Origin: Streptomyces sp. H39-S7
Lineage (GTDB): Bacteria > Actinomycetota > Actinomycetes > Streptomycetales > Streptomycetaceae
Direction of reading: 5' to 3'
DNA length: 64,000 bases
NCBI RefSeq assembly: GCF_027158205.1
Contig: NZ_JAPVLU010000017.1
Coordinates: 120,073 to 184,072, forward strand
Of this stretch, positions 34,203 to 44,551 are shown piece after piece (the first letter of the stretch is position 1; each line of letters begins with the position of its first letter). The position numbers and the translations under genes were made by a program. The notes under the pieces were generated by a model. The model saw only the letters and a list, made by a program, of their open reading frames with translations. It did no database searches and was not told the DNA's origin.

Positions 34203-35608
34203 GAACGGGGCTCCTGTCGGGAAGTGGTCTCCGGGCCTTGGCCCGGGGCCTGGCCCGGGGCCGGGCGGTCCAGCCGGAGGCGGCTGTGCAGGCTGTGGGC
34301 GATCTCCGGTCCTGCGGTGCCGCAGAACGCGAGCGCGCCGGACACCCCGGTCAGCCATCCGCTTGCCGGGTGCGACGAGGCCTCGACCAGACCCGCACCG
34401 AGTGTGACGAGCGAGAACAGCGGCAGCAGGAACCCGGACGCGTCGCCGACCACCCCGCCGTGGAAGCTCGTGACACGCCGCGCCTCCTTGGTGTCGATGG
34501 GAGCCATCAGCCGGCTCTCCACCCGTGCCAGCGCGTCCTGCGGCCACCGCTTTCCCTTGCCGAGCGGACGGTCGTCCACCGGCCGTCCCACGGCCGCCGT
34601 GAACTCCGCCCAGCGGGCGTCACCCTCCGCGCCGCCGAACCACCACTCCCAGGGCAGCGCGGCACGCACCTGGCCTCCGCTGCCCTGCAGTTCGACGCCG
34701 AGCGGCGTGCCGTCCGCCGCGCTCAGGAAGCGGACCACCCGGTCCACCGAGTGCGGGCCCGAACGCGGCAGCCAGCGCTCGCCCGCCAGGCTGTCGACCA
34801 GCACGATGTCAGCGCTCTGCACCCGCACCGCCGCTGTCGCGCAGAACCGCGCGGTCGCGCCGGCGCCACTCGGCGGGCAGGGGGACAGCCGGGCGAGCAC
34901 GGCGAGGTCGTCACCGCGCTCCTTGGCGCGGGCGCGCAACCGCAGCACCGCTGTGGCGACCGGCAGCGAGAGCAGCCCGATGCCGGACACCGCCAGCAGC
35001 CACGGCGCGCTGTCGCGCAGTATGAGGCCGAGGAAGAAAGTGACGAACCAGAGGAACATCCCGGTTCCACGGGCCACCGAGTGCCAGACGGGCAGGGCTG
35101 TGTAGAAGTGGACGTCCTTGTCGCCGCCACTCGAACCCGCCAGCAGCGGATCGTCGAGTTCATGGATCCGGTGGACGGGGATCCCGGCCTCCTTCAGCAG
35201 CCCGGCCAGCCCGGTCCGCCCCAGCAGCTTCTCCCCGCGCAGCGGATCCGGTTCCAGCATCCCGGACTCGGGCAGCCATTCGGCGAGCGGGATCCGGCAC
35301 ACCGTGTGCCCGTCCTCGTCCTGCAGGTCGACCATGCCCCAGCGGCCCTTGACCGGCAGCCCCATCTTCTGTGCGGCGTCGAGGCCGAGCAGGTCGATGT
35401 GGACGGCGCGCCGGATGCCGCCGGTACCGATCGGGTGGCGCCGCTCCGTTCCCCGGGGGGAACGGATCACCAGGTCCCGGCCGTCCCGGTGGATCCGCGC
35501 GTGGCGGACGACGTCCAGTGCGGGACGGCGTCGCGCCGCCGGCCGCAGCGCCGGCTCGGCGATGCCCATCGCGACCTGCCGGGAGGGTACGACGTGCGGA
35601 TCAGTCAC
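34199..35608 (-). CDS. Membrane protein in the WXG100-like operon
   Basis: The 469-aa protein has a soluble N-terminal half (residues ~1-180), two adjacent hydrophobic helices (MFLWFVTFFLGLILR, WLLAVSGIGLLSLPVATAVL), a soluble middle and a second pair near the C-terminus (GFLLPLFSLVTLGAGLVE, SGWLTGVSGALAFCGTAGP). It overlaps the upstream gene by 8 bp and the downstream gene by 4 bp. I cannot assign it to a known ESX core component. Confidence 0.85.
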   Translation of the reverse strand: MTDPHVVPSRQVAMGIAEPALRPAARRRPALDVVRHARIHRDGRDLVIRSPRGTERRHPIGTGGIRRAVHIDLLGLDAAQKMGLPVKGRWGMVDLQDEDGHTVCRIPLAEWLPESGMLEPDPLRGEKLLGRTGLAGLLKEAGIPVHRIHELDDPLLAGSSGGDKDVHFYTALPVWHSVARGTGMFLWFVTFFLGLILRDSAPWLLAVSGIGLLSLPVATAVLRLRARAKERGDDLAVLARLSPCPPSGAGATARFCATAAVRVQSADIVLVDSLAGERWLPRSGPHSVDRVVRFLSAADGTPLGVELQGSGGQVRAALPWEWWFGGAEGDARWAEFTAAVGRPVDDRPLGKGKRWPQDALARVESRLMAPIDTKEARRVTSFHGGVVGDASGFLLPLFSLVTLGAGLVEASSHPASGWLTGVSGALAFCGTAGPEIAHSLHSRLRLDRPAPGQAPGQGPETTSRQEPRS

Positions 35609-37076
35609 CGATCTCCCTGACCGTAGAGTCCTTCAGTCCCAGCGCGTCGCCCGCACCGATCTTGTCGGCGAGGTCGGTGACCGTCGCGACTCCCGTGGCA
35701 CCTACCCAGATGTTCGTCTGCGTCCTCAGCACGCTCGCGCTGGCTTTTACCGCATTCGATGAAGCGACATCCGACGCGATATCCGCCACCTTCTGCGCGG
35801 ATGAGATCACTCCGGGATCACCGATCTTGAACTTCACTCCCTGCCATGTGGAGCCATGGAACAACTGCGGAACATCCCTGAACGCCTTGAGGTCCTTGAC
35901 GGATTGCCAGCTCTCCTTGCCGATCTTCACCGGATTGAGCGCTTCTCCCACTCTGCTCCAGCCCGGGAACCAGCCCTTCGGCGCCTCAGCCATCGCCTTC
36001 GCCGCGTCCTTGCCCCTTGGCGCGCCCGAACCGGCGGCCTTGTTGGCCGCCTTCTGCGCCTTCGCCATCACCGTGTTGTACGCCTTCGTGCCCTTCTTCA
36101 GACCCCGTGCGGCGGCTTCCTCCGCGAGGCTCTTGAATTTCGTCGACCGCGCCAGAGCACGTGTTCCGGCCGAGGCACCGCGCGCTCCGGCCATCGCCCC
36201 ACGGCCAATGCCGAAGGTGGCGAGGCCTACCACGTCGAGGGCGACATCAAACCAGTTGCCATCACCCGACAACGCCAGCAGGACATGCGCGACGAGCGAG
36301 ACAAGGGTGGCGACCAGAGCAATGGTGCCGAGGATCCCCGCGAGGGCCTGGCCGATGACCGGGATCCATCCGACGCACAGCGACAGCACCCCACACACCG
36401 TCGCGACAATGCCCGCGATGTCGGCGATCTTCCCGATGATGTCGGCGTGCTCGTGGACCCAGCCCTTGAACTTGTCCCAGCGGCTGTCCTTGAGACCGTC
36501 GTGGTCGATGGCGTGCCGGATCGCGTCCGCCGCCGCCTTCGCGGCGTGGTCCCGGATGTCCTTCGCCCGCTGCAGTTCCTTCTTGGCGTCACCGACCACG
36601 CCCGCGGCGGCGTCCTGCTTGGCCTTGAGCTTGACGGCCGTCGGGTCGTCCTTCGGGGTGTCGGCCGGCTGCTGGGAGATCGCGCGCTGGGTGCTGCTGT
36701 GCTCGGCGTCGGCTTCCTGGGCGTCGCGCAGGGCCTTGTCGGCGATCTTCTGCGCACGGTGCAGCTCGCGCGCGTACGGGCCGCTGCTCACGCCGTCGCC
36801 GGCGTCCTCGCCGAGGGCCTTGGCCGCCTCGTCGTAGCGGTGGAACGCCTTGCGCAGCTTGTCCGACGCCTTCGACGCCTGCTCGCGGAACTCGTCCGCG
36901 GCCTTGCCCTTCCACGCCTCCACGGAGGCGAGCGCCTTGATCTCGCGCGCCTCGCGCTCGATCGACTCCGCCGTCTTCCGCAGGTCGCGTCCCAGCCGGG
37001 CCACCGTGTCCGGGTCACCGGGGACCGGGTCGCCGTGCTCGCCGAGGACTTCCCAGCCGTAGGAGGGGCGGGTCAT
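35601..37076 (-). CDS. Putative type VII-secreted protein with WXG100-like N-terminus
   Basis: The 491-aa protein starts at ATG 37076. Its N-terminal ~100 residues (GDPVPGDPDTVARLGRDLRK...SVEAWKGKAADEFRE) match the putative T7SS-secreted N-terminal domain found on actinobacterial polymorphic toxins, with a W-x-G (WKG, 55-57) turn and a helical hairpin. A lysine/alanine-rich coiled coil follows to about 200, then a glycine-alanine hydrophobic region (219-270) with two to three potential helices. The C-terminal ~200 residues have no recognised toxin fold. It could be a pore-forming or adhesive effector; that is inference. Confidence 0.85.
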   Translation of the reverse strand: MTRPSYGWEVLGEHGDPVPGDPDTVARLGRDLRKTAESIEREAREIKALASVEAWKGKAADEFREQASKASDKLRKAFHRYDEAAKALGEDAGDGVSSGPYARELHRAQKIADKALRDAQEADAEHSSTQRAISQQPADTPKDDPTAVKLKAKQDAAAGVVGDAKKELQRAKDIRDHAAKAAADAIRHAIDHDGLKDSRWDKFKGWVHEHADIIGKIADIAGIVATVCGVLSLCVGWIPVIGQALAGILGTIALVATLVSLVAHVLLALSGDGNWFDVALDVVGLATFGIGRGAMAGARGASAGTRALARSTKFKSLAEEAAARGLKKGTKAYNTVMAKAQKAANKAAGSGAPRGKDAAKAMAEAPKGWFPGWSRVGEALNPVKIGKESWQSVKDLKAFRDVPQLFHGSTWQGVKFKIGDPGVISSAQKVADIASDVASSNAVKASASVLRTQTNIWVGATGVATVTDLADKIGAGDALGLKDSTVREIGD

Positions 37077-37375
37077 TTCTTGTCCTCCCCGCGCAGCGCC
37101 TTGGCGAGTTCGGAGTCCACCTGGTCGTAGGTCTCCGCCGCCTGCTCCGTGATCTTGGCGAGCTTCTCCAGTTCCTCGGTCAGTTTCGTCCGGTGGACCT
37201 TCCAGTTGCTGCCGAAGTCGTGGAAGACGTCGGTGAGCAGATCGGAGCCGATGTCGGACCGGCCGTAGCCGTCCGAAGGGTCGGCGTGCTTGTCGAACTC
37301 GTCGTGGATGCGCTTGAGCGCGGCCGAGCACTGCCGTATTCGTTGCGTGTCCGCAGCAAGATCCGGTTCCCCCAT
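37073..37375 (-). CDS. WXG100-like ESX substrate
   Basis: The product is exactly 100 aa, the hallmark length of the WXG100 family, and predicted to be a helical hairpin. The turn motif is degenerate: NWK at 58-60 replaces WXG. The C-terminus has the T7SS export pattern Y-x-x-x-D (YDQVD, 83-87). RBS GGAGGA lies five bases before ATG 37375. Its stop overlaps the next gene by four bases, so it is probably the operon leader and partner of the 491-aa protein. Confidence 0.85.
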   Translation of the reverse strand: MGEPDLAADTQRIRQCSAALKRIHDEFDKHADPSDGYGRSDIGSDLLTDVFHDFGSNWKVHRTKLTEELEKLAKITEQAAETYDQVDSELAKALRGEDKK

Positions 37376-37484
37376 GGCTGTCCTCCGCTGACCTCGAACT
37401 GGAAAAGACCTGTACAAGTCCTGGGCAAGGTCGGAGCAGGGTATCAACGGCCCGCCGACGGAGCGAGATTCGGCCGACCGGGGC

Positions 37485-38390
37485 TCAGCGGCGCTTCGGG
37501 ACCGGGATGCGCATCAGGTCCTCCGCCACCGTCAGTTCGCCCTCGAACCCCGCCTCGCGGGCCTGCCGGCCGAAGAGGGAGGGGTCGGTGTAGCGCTGCG
37601 AGAAGTGGGTGAGGACCAGGTGGCGGACGCCGGCCTCGGTGGCGGCCTTTCCGGCCTGACCGGCCGTGAGGTGGCCGTGGTCGCGGGCGAGGTGCTCGTC
37701 CTCGTCGAGGAAGGTGGACTCGATGACCAGGAGGTCGCAGCCCTCGGCGAGGACCTGGACGCCGTCGCAGAGGCGGGTGTCCATGATGAAGGCGAAGCGC
37801 TGGCCGCGGCGCACCTCGCTCACCTCGTCGAGGGTCACCCCGTCGAGCACACCGTCGCGCTGCAACCGGCCGACGTCCGGGCCGGTGATGCCGTGGGCGG
37901 CGAGGCGCGCCGGGATCAGCCGGCGGCCGTCGGGTTCCACGAGGCGGTAGCCGTAGCTCTCGACGGGGTGCGAGAGCTTCGCCGCGGAGAGGGTGAACGC
38001 GCCGGTGGTGGCCAGCACGCCGTCCGCGGCGACCGGCTCCTCGGTGATCACGGCCGTCTCGCGGTACGCCGTCGAGTACCGCAGCCGCTCGAAGAAGTGC
38101 TGCCCGCTCGCGGGGTAGTGGGCCGCGATCGGGTGCGGGACGCGGTCGAGGTTGATCCGCTGGATCACCCCGGCCAGGCCCAGCGAGTGGTCGCCGTGGA
38201 AGTGTGTGACGCAGATCCGCGTCAGGTCGTGCGCGGCGACGCCCGCCAGCAGCATCTGGCGCTGGCTGCCCTCTCCCGGGTCGAAGAGGATGCCCTCGTC
38301 GTCCCAGCGCAGCAGGTAGCCGTTGTGGTTGCGGAGCCGGGTCGGGACCTGGCTGGCGGTGCCGAGCACCACGAACTCGCGGATGGACAA
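37485..38390 (-). CDS. rnz: Ribonuclease Z
   Basis: RNase Z removes 3' trailers from tRNA precursors. The metal-binding [10 protein letters not shown] (HxHxDH), the C-terminal [13 protein letters not shown] and the aspartate motif FIMDTRLC support this. The conserved beginning [17 protein letters not shown] suggests a TTG start at 38390; a GTG at 38411 overlapping the HIT stop is the alternative. Neither has a strong ribosome-binding site. It is co-directional with the HIT gene. Confidence 0.93.
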   Translation of the reverse strand: MSIREFVVLGTASQVPTRLRNHNGYLLRWDDEGILFDPGEGSQRQMLLAGVAAHDLTRICVTHFHGDHSLGLAGVIQRINLDRVPHPIAAHYPASGQHFFERLRYSTAYRETAVITEEPVAADGVLATTGAFTLSAAKLSHPVESYGYRLVEPDGRRLIPARLAAHGITGPDVGRLQRDGVLDGVTLDEVSEVRRGQRFAFIMDTRLCDGVQVLAEGCDLLVIESTFLDEDEHLARDHGHLTAGQAGKAATEAGVRHLVLTHFSQRYTDPSLFGRQAREAGFEGELTVAEDLMRIPVPKRR

Positions 38391-38395
38391 CGCCG

Positions 38396-38755
38396 TTATC
38401 CGGGCGGCCACTCGAGACCGCGCCCGCCGAGCACATGGGCGTGCGCGTGGAAGACGGTCTGGCCGGCGCCCGCGCCGGTGTTGAACACGACGCGGTAGCC
38501 GCGGTCGACGGTCTTCTCCGCCTCCGCCACCTCGCCCGCCTCGCGCAGCACGTCGGCGGCGGCCTGCGGGTCGCCTACGGCGAGCGCGGCGGCGTCCGCG
38601 TAGTGCACCTTGGGGATCACCAGCACATGGGTGGGCGCCTGCGGATTGATGTCGCGGAACGCCACCGTCGTCTCGGTCTCGCGGACGATCGTCGCCGGGA
38701 TGTCCCCGGCCACGATCTTGCAGAACAGGCAGTCCGCCTGGGGTTCTCCCGCCAC
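38396..38755 (-). CDS. HIT-family nucleotide-binding protein
   Basis: The 119-aa protein has the histidine triad HAHAHVLGG near the C-terminus and the opening [13 protein letters not shown], which binds zinc in Hint-type members. It probably hydrolyses adenosine 5'-phosphoramidate-like substrates. It is translated immediately before rnz, so the two are probably co-transcribed. Confidence 0.95.
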   Translation of the reverse strand: MAGEPQADCLFCKIVAGDIPATIVRETETTVAFRDINPQAPTHVLVIPKVHYADAAALAVGDPQAAADVLREAGEVAEAEKTVDRGYRVVFNTGAGAGQTVFHAHAHVLGGRGLEWPPG

Positions 38756-38833
38756 GGGTGGTTCTCCCTCGTCGGTGGTTGGACAGTGGTCGCCGAAAGG
38801 CGCATCGTATCGGCCGGGCGCCCTCCGGCGCCG

Positions 38834-41800
38834 TTACGGCAGCGGCGGCGGTGTCTTCGCCGGGTGCTCCGCGAGGGACGCCAGGGCCAGGTCGATGGCG
38901 GTGTCGAGCTGCGGATCGACGCCCGCCGCCCAGTCCTGCGGGCGCTGCAGCACCTCGACGTCCGGGTCGACGCCGTGGTTCTCGACGTCCCAGCCGTAGC
39001 CCTCGAACCAGAACGCGTACTTGGGCTGCGTCACGGCCGTGCCGTCCACCAGGTCGTACCGGCTGTCGATGCCGACGACACCGCCCCAGGTGCGGGTGCC
39101 GACGACCGGGCCGATGTCCAGGGCCTTGATGGCGGCGTTGACGATGTCGCCGTCCGAGCCGGAGAACTCGTTGGCGACGGCGACGACCGGCCCGCGCGGC
39201 GCGTCCAGCGGGTAGCTCTGCGGGCGCAGCCCGCGCGGCAGGTCCCAGCCGACGATGCGGCGGGCCAGCTTCTCGATGACGAGCTGCGACGTGTGGCCGC
39301 CGCGGTTCTCGCGGACGTCGACGACCAGACCCTCGCGGGCCACCTCGACCCGCAGGTCACGGTGGAGCTGCGCCCAGCCGAAGCCGACCATGTCCGGGAC
39401 GTGCAGGTAGCCGAGCCGGCCCCCGGAGCGCTCGTGGACGTGGGCCCGGCGGCCCGCGACCCAGTCGTGGTACCGCAGCGGCTCCTCGTCGGCGAGGGGT
39501 ACGACGACGACATGGCGCAGCGCGCCGCCGTCCGCGGGGGCGACGGTCAGTTCGACGGGCTTGCCCGCCGTGCCGGTCAGCAGCGGGCCGGGCCCGGCGA
39601 CCGGGTCGACGGGGTGGCCGTCGACCGCCAGCAGGCTGTCGCCCGCGCGCACCGCGACTCCGGGTGCGGCCAGCGGGGAGCGGGCCTGCGGGTCGGAGGA
39701 CTCGCCGGGCAGCACGCGGGCGAACTGCCAGCGGCCGTCCTCCGCGCGGGCGATGTCGGCGCCGAGCAGGCCCTGGCGGGTCAGCGCGTCCCGGTGGCCG
39801 CCGGGCGGGGTGACGTACGCGTGCGAGGTGCCGAGCTCACCCTGGACCTCCCACAGCAGGTCCATGAGGTCGTCATGGGTGGCCGCGCGCTCCAGGACGG
39901 GCCGGTAGCGCTCGGCGACCGCGTTCCAGTCGATGCCGCTCATGTCGGCGCGCCAGAAGTTGTCGCGCATCAGCCGGTGCGCCTCGGCGTACATCTGCCG
40001 CCACTCGTCCTGCGGGCGGACGGTCACGCGGATCCGCGACAGGTCGACGGTGGTGCCCGCGTCCGAGTCGTCGTCGTCCGACGCCTTGCTGTCGGCGGGC
40101 ACGACGCGCAGTCGGCCGTTCGTGGCCAGCAGCACCTTGGTGCCGTCGCCGGTGACGGCGAAGTCCTCCGCCTCGTCCGCGAGTTCCTCGACGCGCAGCT
40201 GCTTGAGGTCGTAGCGCTCCAGGACGCTGCCGGGCGGCTGGGCCTCGGGCGTGGCCAGCGCCGTGCCGAGGGTGCCGAGCAGCGGGTGGCGCAGCCACAG
40301 CAGGCCGTTCTTGGCGGCGGTCAGCGAGGTGTAGCGGCCGGCTTCGACGGGGAACGCGACGATGCGGTCGGCGATCCCCTCGAAGTCGACGCGGGTGGCG
40401 GGGACGCGGGGGCGGTCCTCGCCGTCGGTCTGCCGGCCGTCCTGGCCCGCGCTGTCGCCCTCGCCGTCCGGCCGGTCGTCCTTGGACTCGTCGTCCGGCT
40501 CCTCGACCGGGCGGCCGTGCCGCTGCGGGCCGAAGGGCGACGGGGTGGTGGCGGCCAGGGTGAGCAGGTGCGGCCGGCAGGCGTTGGGGAAGGACAGGTC
40601 GAAGACGTGCGCGTCGTAGACCGGGTCGAAGGCCCGCTCGGACAGGAAGGCGAGGTGCTTTCCGTCGGGGGTGAACGCGGGCGCGTAGTCGTTGAAGCGC
40701 AGCGGGGTGGCGTCGGCGACCGACAGGTCGGAGGTCGCGGCGATCTTCAGCTGGCGCAGCGGGTCGGGGCCGGGGTGCGACCACGCGAGCCAGGCCGAGT
40801 CCGGCGAGAACGCCAGCCCGGTCACATCGCCCGCGTCGCTGGCCGCGACCTCGCGCACCTCGCCGGTCTGCGTCTCGACGAGCAGCACCCGGCCGTCGTG
40901 CGAGGCGACGGCGATCCGGTGCCCGTCCGGCGACACTTCGAGCTCCAGGACGCGGCCGAGGCGGCCGGCCGCCAGCCGGCGCGGCACGGCGCCGGGCGCG
41001 AGGCCCGCCGCGGGCGAGAGTTCGAGGGCGTCCTCGCCCTCGGCGTCGGTGACCCAGACGACCTGCTGGTCGCCCTCGCCGCCGAAGGTGCGCGGCAGCC
41101 GCGTCCTGACCCCCGGCTGCGCGGCGAGCGCGCGCGCCGGGCCGCCCCGGTGGGTGATCCAGTGCGTGGTGCCGCGGACCTCGACGGCGCTGCCGCGTCC
41201 CGTGTGGTCCGGGCGGGCGTCCCCGAGGTGGTGCGAGGCGCGGATGGGGTGCGGCTGCAGGTCCGTTCGCTGGCCGCCGAGGCGGACCGCGATCGGGCGC
41301 GGCTCGGCCGATTCGAGGTCGTCGAGGAGGTGGAGCTCGCCGGCGGAGCTGTAGACGACGCGGGTGCCGTCGGTGGCGGCCTGCCGGGCGTAGAAGCCGC
41401 CGAGAGGGGTGTGCCGGCGCAGGTCCGAGCCGTCCGGGAGGCTGGAGTAGAGCGCGCCGGTGTCTTCGTGGTCGGAGAGGAACGCCACGCGGTCCCCGAC
41501 CCACAGCGGGGATTCGAGGTTGCCGTCGAGCTCCGCGTGCAGCCGCTCGAAGTCGCCGCCGCCCGTCAGGTCGATCCACAGTTTGCCTGCCGTGCCGCCC
41601 CGGTAGCGCTTCCAGGCCGCGGCCTCGCGGCCCATCGTCGCCGACAGCAGCAGCACCGCGCCCTCGGGCCCGTACGCCAGATCGCCGACCGGCCCGAACG
41701 GAAGGGTGCGTGCCGGCCCGCCGTCCAACGGCACCGCCCGCGCCCACGTGCGGCGCATCGAGGGCTGGCCCTGGGTGCTGATGGCGACGACCTCGCCGTC

Positions 41801-42091
41801 CGGCGTCCAGCCGCGCACCGAGGTCTTGGCACTGCCCCAGTGCGTCAGCCGCGTCGACGGGCCGCCGTCCAGGGGCGCCACGTGCACCTCGGGTACTCCG
41901 TCACGGGTGGAGGTCCAGGCGACCGTCGTTCCGTCCGGTGAGATGCGCGGATGGTCGACCGGCATGTTGTCCGCGCTGACGCGCCAGGCCCGGCCGCCGT
42001 CGAGCGGCGCCACCCAGACGTCGTCCTCGGCGACAAAAGCGGCCAACTCACCATTTACGTGCGGATACCGGAGGTACGAAAGCTGTGTCAC
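38834..42091 (-). CDS. Tricorn-type protease
   Basis: This 1085-aa protein is a large cytoplasmic serine peptidase of family S41B. An N-terminal beta-propeller region of about 600 residues shows WDG/PDG repeats ([31 protein letters not shown]). A PDZ-like segment then leads into the S41 catalytic core with [16 protein letters not shown] and nucleophile motif NEFSGSDGD. Acidic, low-complexity DDE/DDD insertions occur in the middle, around [15 protein letters not shown] and [10 protein letters not shown]. It likely breaks down peptides released by the proteasome, as known for the archaeal and Streptomyces enzymes. Confidence 0.94.
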   Translation of the reverse strand: MTQLSYLRYPHVNGELAAFVAEDDVWVAPLDGGRAWRVSADNMPVDHPRISPDGTTVAWTSTRDGVPEVHVAPLDGGPSTRLTHWGSAKTSVRGWTPDGEVVAISTQGQPSMRRTWARAVPLDGGPARTLPFGPVGDLAYGPEGAVLLLSATMGREAAAWKRYRGGTAGKLWIDLTGGGDFERLHAELDGNLESPLWVGDRVAFLSDHEDTGALYSSLPDGSDLRRHTPLGGFYARQAATDGTRVVYSSAGELHLLDDLESAEPRPIAVRLGGQRTDLQPHPIRASHHLGDARPDHTGRGSAVEVRGTTHWITHRGGPARALAAQPGVRTRLPRTFGGEGDQQVVWVTDAEGEDALELSPAAGLAPGAVPRRLAAGRLGRVLELEVSPDGHRIAVASHDGRVLLVETQTGEVREVAASDAGDVTGLAFSPDSAWLAWSHPGPDPLRQLKIAATSDLSVADATPLRFNDYAPAFTPDGKHLAFLSERAFDPVYDAHVFDLSFPNACRPHLLTLAATTPSPFGPQRHGRPVEEPDDESKDDRPDGEGDSAGQDGRQTDGEDRPRVPATRVDFEGIADRIVAFPVEAGRYTSLTAAKNGLLWLRHPLLGTLGTALATPEAQPPGSVLERYDLKQLRVEELADEAEDFAVTGDGTKVLLATNGRLRVVPADSKASDDDDSDAGTTVDLSRIRVTVRPQDEWRQMYAEAHRLMRDNFWRADMSGIDWNAVAERYRPVLERAATHDDLMDLLWEVQGELGTSHAYVTPPGGHRDALTRQGLLGADIARAEDGRWQFARVLPGESSDPQARSPLAAPGVAVRAGDSLLAVDGHPVDPVAGPGPLLTGTAGKPVELTVAPADGGALRHVVVVPLADEEPLRYHDWVAGRRAHVHERSGGRLGYLHVPDMVGFGWAQLHRDLRVEVAREGLVVDVRENRGGHTSQLVIEKLARRIVGWDLPRGLRPQSYPLDAPRGPVVAVANEFSGSDGDIVNAAIKALDIGPVVGTRTWGGVVGIDSRYDLVDGTAVTQPKYAFWFEGYGWDVENHGVDPDVEVLQRPQDWAAGVDPQLDTAIDLALASLAEHPAKTPPPLP

Positions 42092-42137
42092 TCCGCCACA
42101 TTAACCATGATCGAGGAGGCGAACGAGCGCTTTGTCT

Positions 42138-42602
42138 TCAGCTTCTGGCGGAGGCGGCGGAGGTTTTGCCGGTCGGCCCCGACGTCGCCGTGCAGTCACC
42201 GAGCCCGTTCACGTCGAAGACCGTGCGCTGGCCGACCTTCGCCGTCAGCCGGCCGCGTACACAGCGGCCGTCGAGCTGCTCGGTCACCCGGCCGGTGACG
42301 ATGATCGCCTGCCTGTCGGTGGTCTCACCCTGGCAGTCCACGGACGCGATGCCCTTGGTCGTCGCGCCGGACGGCCGGGGGCTGGTCGTCCGGGTGGCGG
42401 TCGTGGCGCTGTTCACCGAGGCGCTGCACGACATCCACTGGACGTCGACCCCGTGGTCCTTCAGCGCCCGGGTACCCAACTGGTCCGTGGTGATCGACAC
42501 CGCGGAGGCGGTCATCCCACTGGCCGGGTCGCACGCCACCACTCCGCCGAAGGCGGCCAGTGCGAGGCCTCCGGCCACTCCCCACTGCTGTAAACGCTTC
42601 AT
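42138..42602 (-). CDS. Small secreted lipoprotein, unknown function
   Basis: The start at ATG 42602 gives 154 aa. The N-terminus MKRLQQWGVAGGLALAAFGGVVAC fits a lipoprotein signal peptide with Cys24. The mature part has Ser/Thr-rich sequence and several Cys (SCSASV, VDCQGET, CVRG, GDCTA), possibly forming two disulfides; the general look recalls DUF4333-like exported proteins. The upstream gap to rsmE is about 120 bp. It converges on nothing close: the tricorn gene lies 46 bp downstream. Confidence 0.75.
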   Translation of the reverse strand: MKRLQQWGVAGGLALAAFGGVVACDPASGMTASAVSITTDQLGTRALKDHGVDVQWMSCSASVNSATTATRTTSPRPSGATTKGIASVDCQGETTDRQAIIVTGRVTEQLDGRCVRGRLTAKVGQRTVFDVNGLGDCTATSGPTGKTSAASARS

Positions 42603-42721
42603 GCCACCAGCGTCCCGCGCTCCCGTGCGGCGCACATCGCCCACGCGACGTAGAACGTCCCTTACGGGACCCGGATCCCGCCACGGCAGCCGCTGTCCGG
42701 CGGGCCGCGCTAGGGAGTGAC

Positions 42722-43471
42722 CTAGGACCAGCGGCCGGTGCGCCCGAGGAGCAGCGCGGTGGCGGCGACCCCCGCGGTGGAGGTCCGCAGCACCGTCGCG
42801 CCCAGCCGGTACGGCTTCGCCCCGGCGGCGGCGAAAGCGGCGAGCTCGTCGGGCGAGACCCCGCCCTCCGGGCCGACGACGAGCACGATGTCGCCCTCGG
42901 ACGGCAGCGCGGCGTCGGCCAGCGGCGCGGAGCCCTCCTCGTGCAGGACCGCGGTGAACGCGGCCCCGCCGAGCAGAGTCGCCAGCTGCCGCGTCGTCAT
43001 CATCTCCGTGACCTCGGGGAACCGTAGCCGCCGCGACTGCTTCGCCGCTTCCCGCGCCGTGGAACGCCACTTGGCGAGCGCCTTGGCGCCCCGCTCCCCA
43101 CGCCACTGCGTGATGCACCGGGACGCAGCCCACGGCACGATCGCGTCGACGCCGGTCTCCGTCATCGTCTCGACGGCCAACTCGCCACGGTCGCCCTTCG
43201 GCAGTGCCTGGACGACGGTGATGCGCGGCGCCGGCGCCGGTTCCGTGCGCAGCTCCGAGACGGCGACCTCCAGCCGCTCCTTGCCCTCGACGGCGGCGAC
43301 CACCCCGTACGCTCCCACGCCCGCGCCGTCCGTCAGGACGATCGACTCGCCGACCGTGAGCCGGCGCACGGACACCGCGTGCCGCCCCTCGGCGCCGGAC
43401 AGGGCGATCAGGGCACCGCTGCGCGCTTCCCGCAACTGCTCGGGTCCGACGATGAATACGGGCGCGGTCAT
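42722..43471 (-). CDS. rsmE: 16S rRNA (uracil-1498-N3)-methyltransferase
   Basis: RsmE methylates U1498 in the 30S decoding region using SAM. The 249-aa protein has a PUA-like N-terminal domain (GRHAVSVRRLTVGESIVLTDG) and a SPOUT methyltransferase core (PKGDRGELAVETMTETGV, GPEGGVSPDELAAF, LGATVLRTSTAGVAA) with its SAM-binding knot. The ATG at 43471 overlaps the stop of the nitronate monooxygenase gene by 4 bp, so I prefer it to one two codons upstream. Its neighbour upstream is typical of this locus in actinobacteria. Confidence 0.95.
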   Translation of the reverse strand: MTAPVFIVGPEQLREARSGALIALSGAEGRHAVSVRRLTVGESIVLTDGAGVGAYGVVAAVEGKERLEVAVSELRTEPAPAPRITVVQALPKGDRGELAVETMTETGVDAIVPWAASRCITQWRGERGAKALAKWRSTAREAAKQSRRLRFPEVTEMMTTRQLATLLGGAAFTAVLHEEGSAPLADAALPSEGDIVLVVGPEGGVSPDELAAFAAAGAKPYRLGATVLRTSTAGVAATALLLGRTGRWS

Positions 43472-44532
43472 CCGCATGCCTTCCGTGCCGTGTCGAGTTC
43501 CTTCATGAGCACGGCGACAAGTTCGGCCGCCGGCAGCTCACGGGCCAGCCGGTGCCCCTGCCCCGCCCACAGCGCCATCGCCTGCGGGTCCCCGGCCGCC
43601 GCGGCGGCCTTGCGGATCCCCGCGGTCAGATGGTGGATCTGCGGATACCCGGCGGGCGCGTACGGCCCGTGCTCGCGCATGAAGCGGTTGACCAGCCCGC
43701 GCGCCGGGCGCCCGGAGAACGCCCGGGTGAGCTCGGTGCGGGCGTAGACCGGGTCGGTGATGGCGCGCTTGTGCAGCGCGTTGGCGCCGGACTCGGGACA
43801 GACGAGGAAGGCGGTGCCCAGCTGCGCGGCGTCCGCGCCCACCGCCAGGACGGCGGCGATCTGGTTGCCGCGCATCAGCCCGCCCGTCGCGATGACGGGC
43901 AGTTGGACGGCGGCGCGCACCTGCGGGACGAGCGACAGCAGCCCGAACCCCGCGTGGTCCAGCTCCGGATCGTCCCGGTGGGTGCCCTGGTGGCCGCCCG
44001 CCTCCGTCCCCTGGACGCACACCGCGTCGGCACCCGCCCACTGCGCGGCGAGCGCCTCGCCGGGGGTGGTGACGGTCACCACGGTGTACGTCCCGGCCTT
44101 CGCGAACGCGTCGAGGACCGGCCGGTCCGGGCAGCCGAACGTGAAGCTGACGACGGGCACCGGGTTGTCCAGCAGTATCGCGACCTTGGCGTCGTACGCG
44201 TCGTCCTGGCCCGACTCGGGGTCACCGAGCGGGGTGGAGTACCAGGCGGCCTCGCCCGCGAGCTGCTCGGCGTAGACCTCGACGGCGGACCGGTCGGCGG
44301 TGTCGGGCTGCGGCGTGAAGAGGTTCACGCCGAACGGGTTCGACGTCAGGCCGCGCAGCTGCCGGATCTCCTCGTACATCGCTTCCGGCGTCTTGTAGCC
44401 GGCGGCGAGGAAACCCAGACCGCCGGCGTCGCTCACGGCCGCGGCGAGCCGCGGGGTGGACCCGCCGCCGGCCATCGGCGCCTGGATGATCGGGAACGCC
44501 GAGAACGACGAAATATCGGTCAACGCGGACAT
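43468..44532 (-). CDS. Nitronate monooxygenase-like flavoprotein
   Basis: The 354-aa TIM-barrel FMN enzyme oxidises alkyl nitronates such as propionate 3-nitronate. Family marks are the opening PIIQAPMAGGGSTPRLAAAV, VQGTEAGGHQGTHR with its catalytic His-like segment, and GVGADAAQLGTAFLVCPES near the FMN phosphate site. It overlaps rsmE by 4 bp. It starts 20 bp after a 12-bp hairpin downstream of dnaJ2. Confidence 0.88.
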   Translation of the reverse strand: MSALTDISSFSAFPIIQAPMAGGGSTPRLAAAVSDAGGLGFLAAGYKTPEAMYEEIRQLRGLTSNPFGVNLFTPQPDTADRSAVEVYAEQLAGEAAWYSTPLGDPESGQDDAYDAKVAILLDNPVPVVSFTFGCPDRPVLDAFAKAGTYTVVTVTTPGEALAAQWAGADAVCVQGTEAGGHQGTHRDDPELDHAGFGLLSLVPQVRAAVQLPVIATGGLMRGNQIAAVLAVGADAAQLGTAFLVCPESGANALHKRAITDPVYARTELTRAFSGRPARGLVNRFMREHGPYAPAGYPQIHHLTAGIRKAAAAAGDPQAMALWAGQGHRLARELPAAELVAVLMKELDTARKACG

Positions 44533-44551
44533 ACGCCCATCGTTTCACGCG

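Noticed and set aside
38435..41941. 1168-codon plus-strand frame opposite the tricorn protease gene
   Set aside because: It is the antisense shadow of a large GC-rich gene; composition is low-complexity Arg/Gly/Ala/Asp without recognisable domains.
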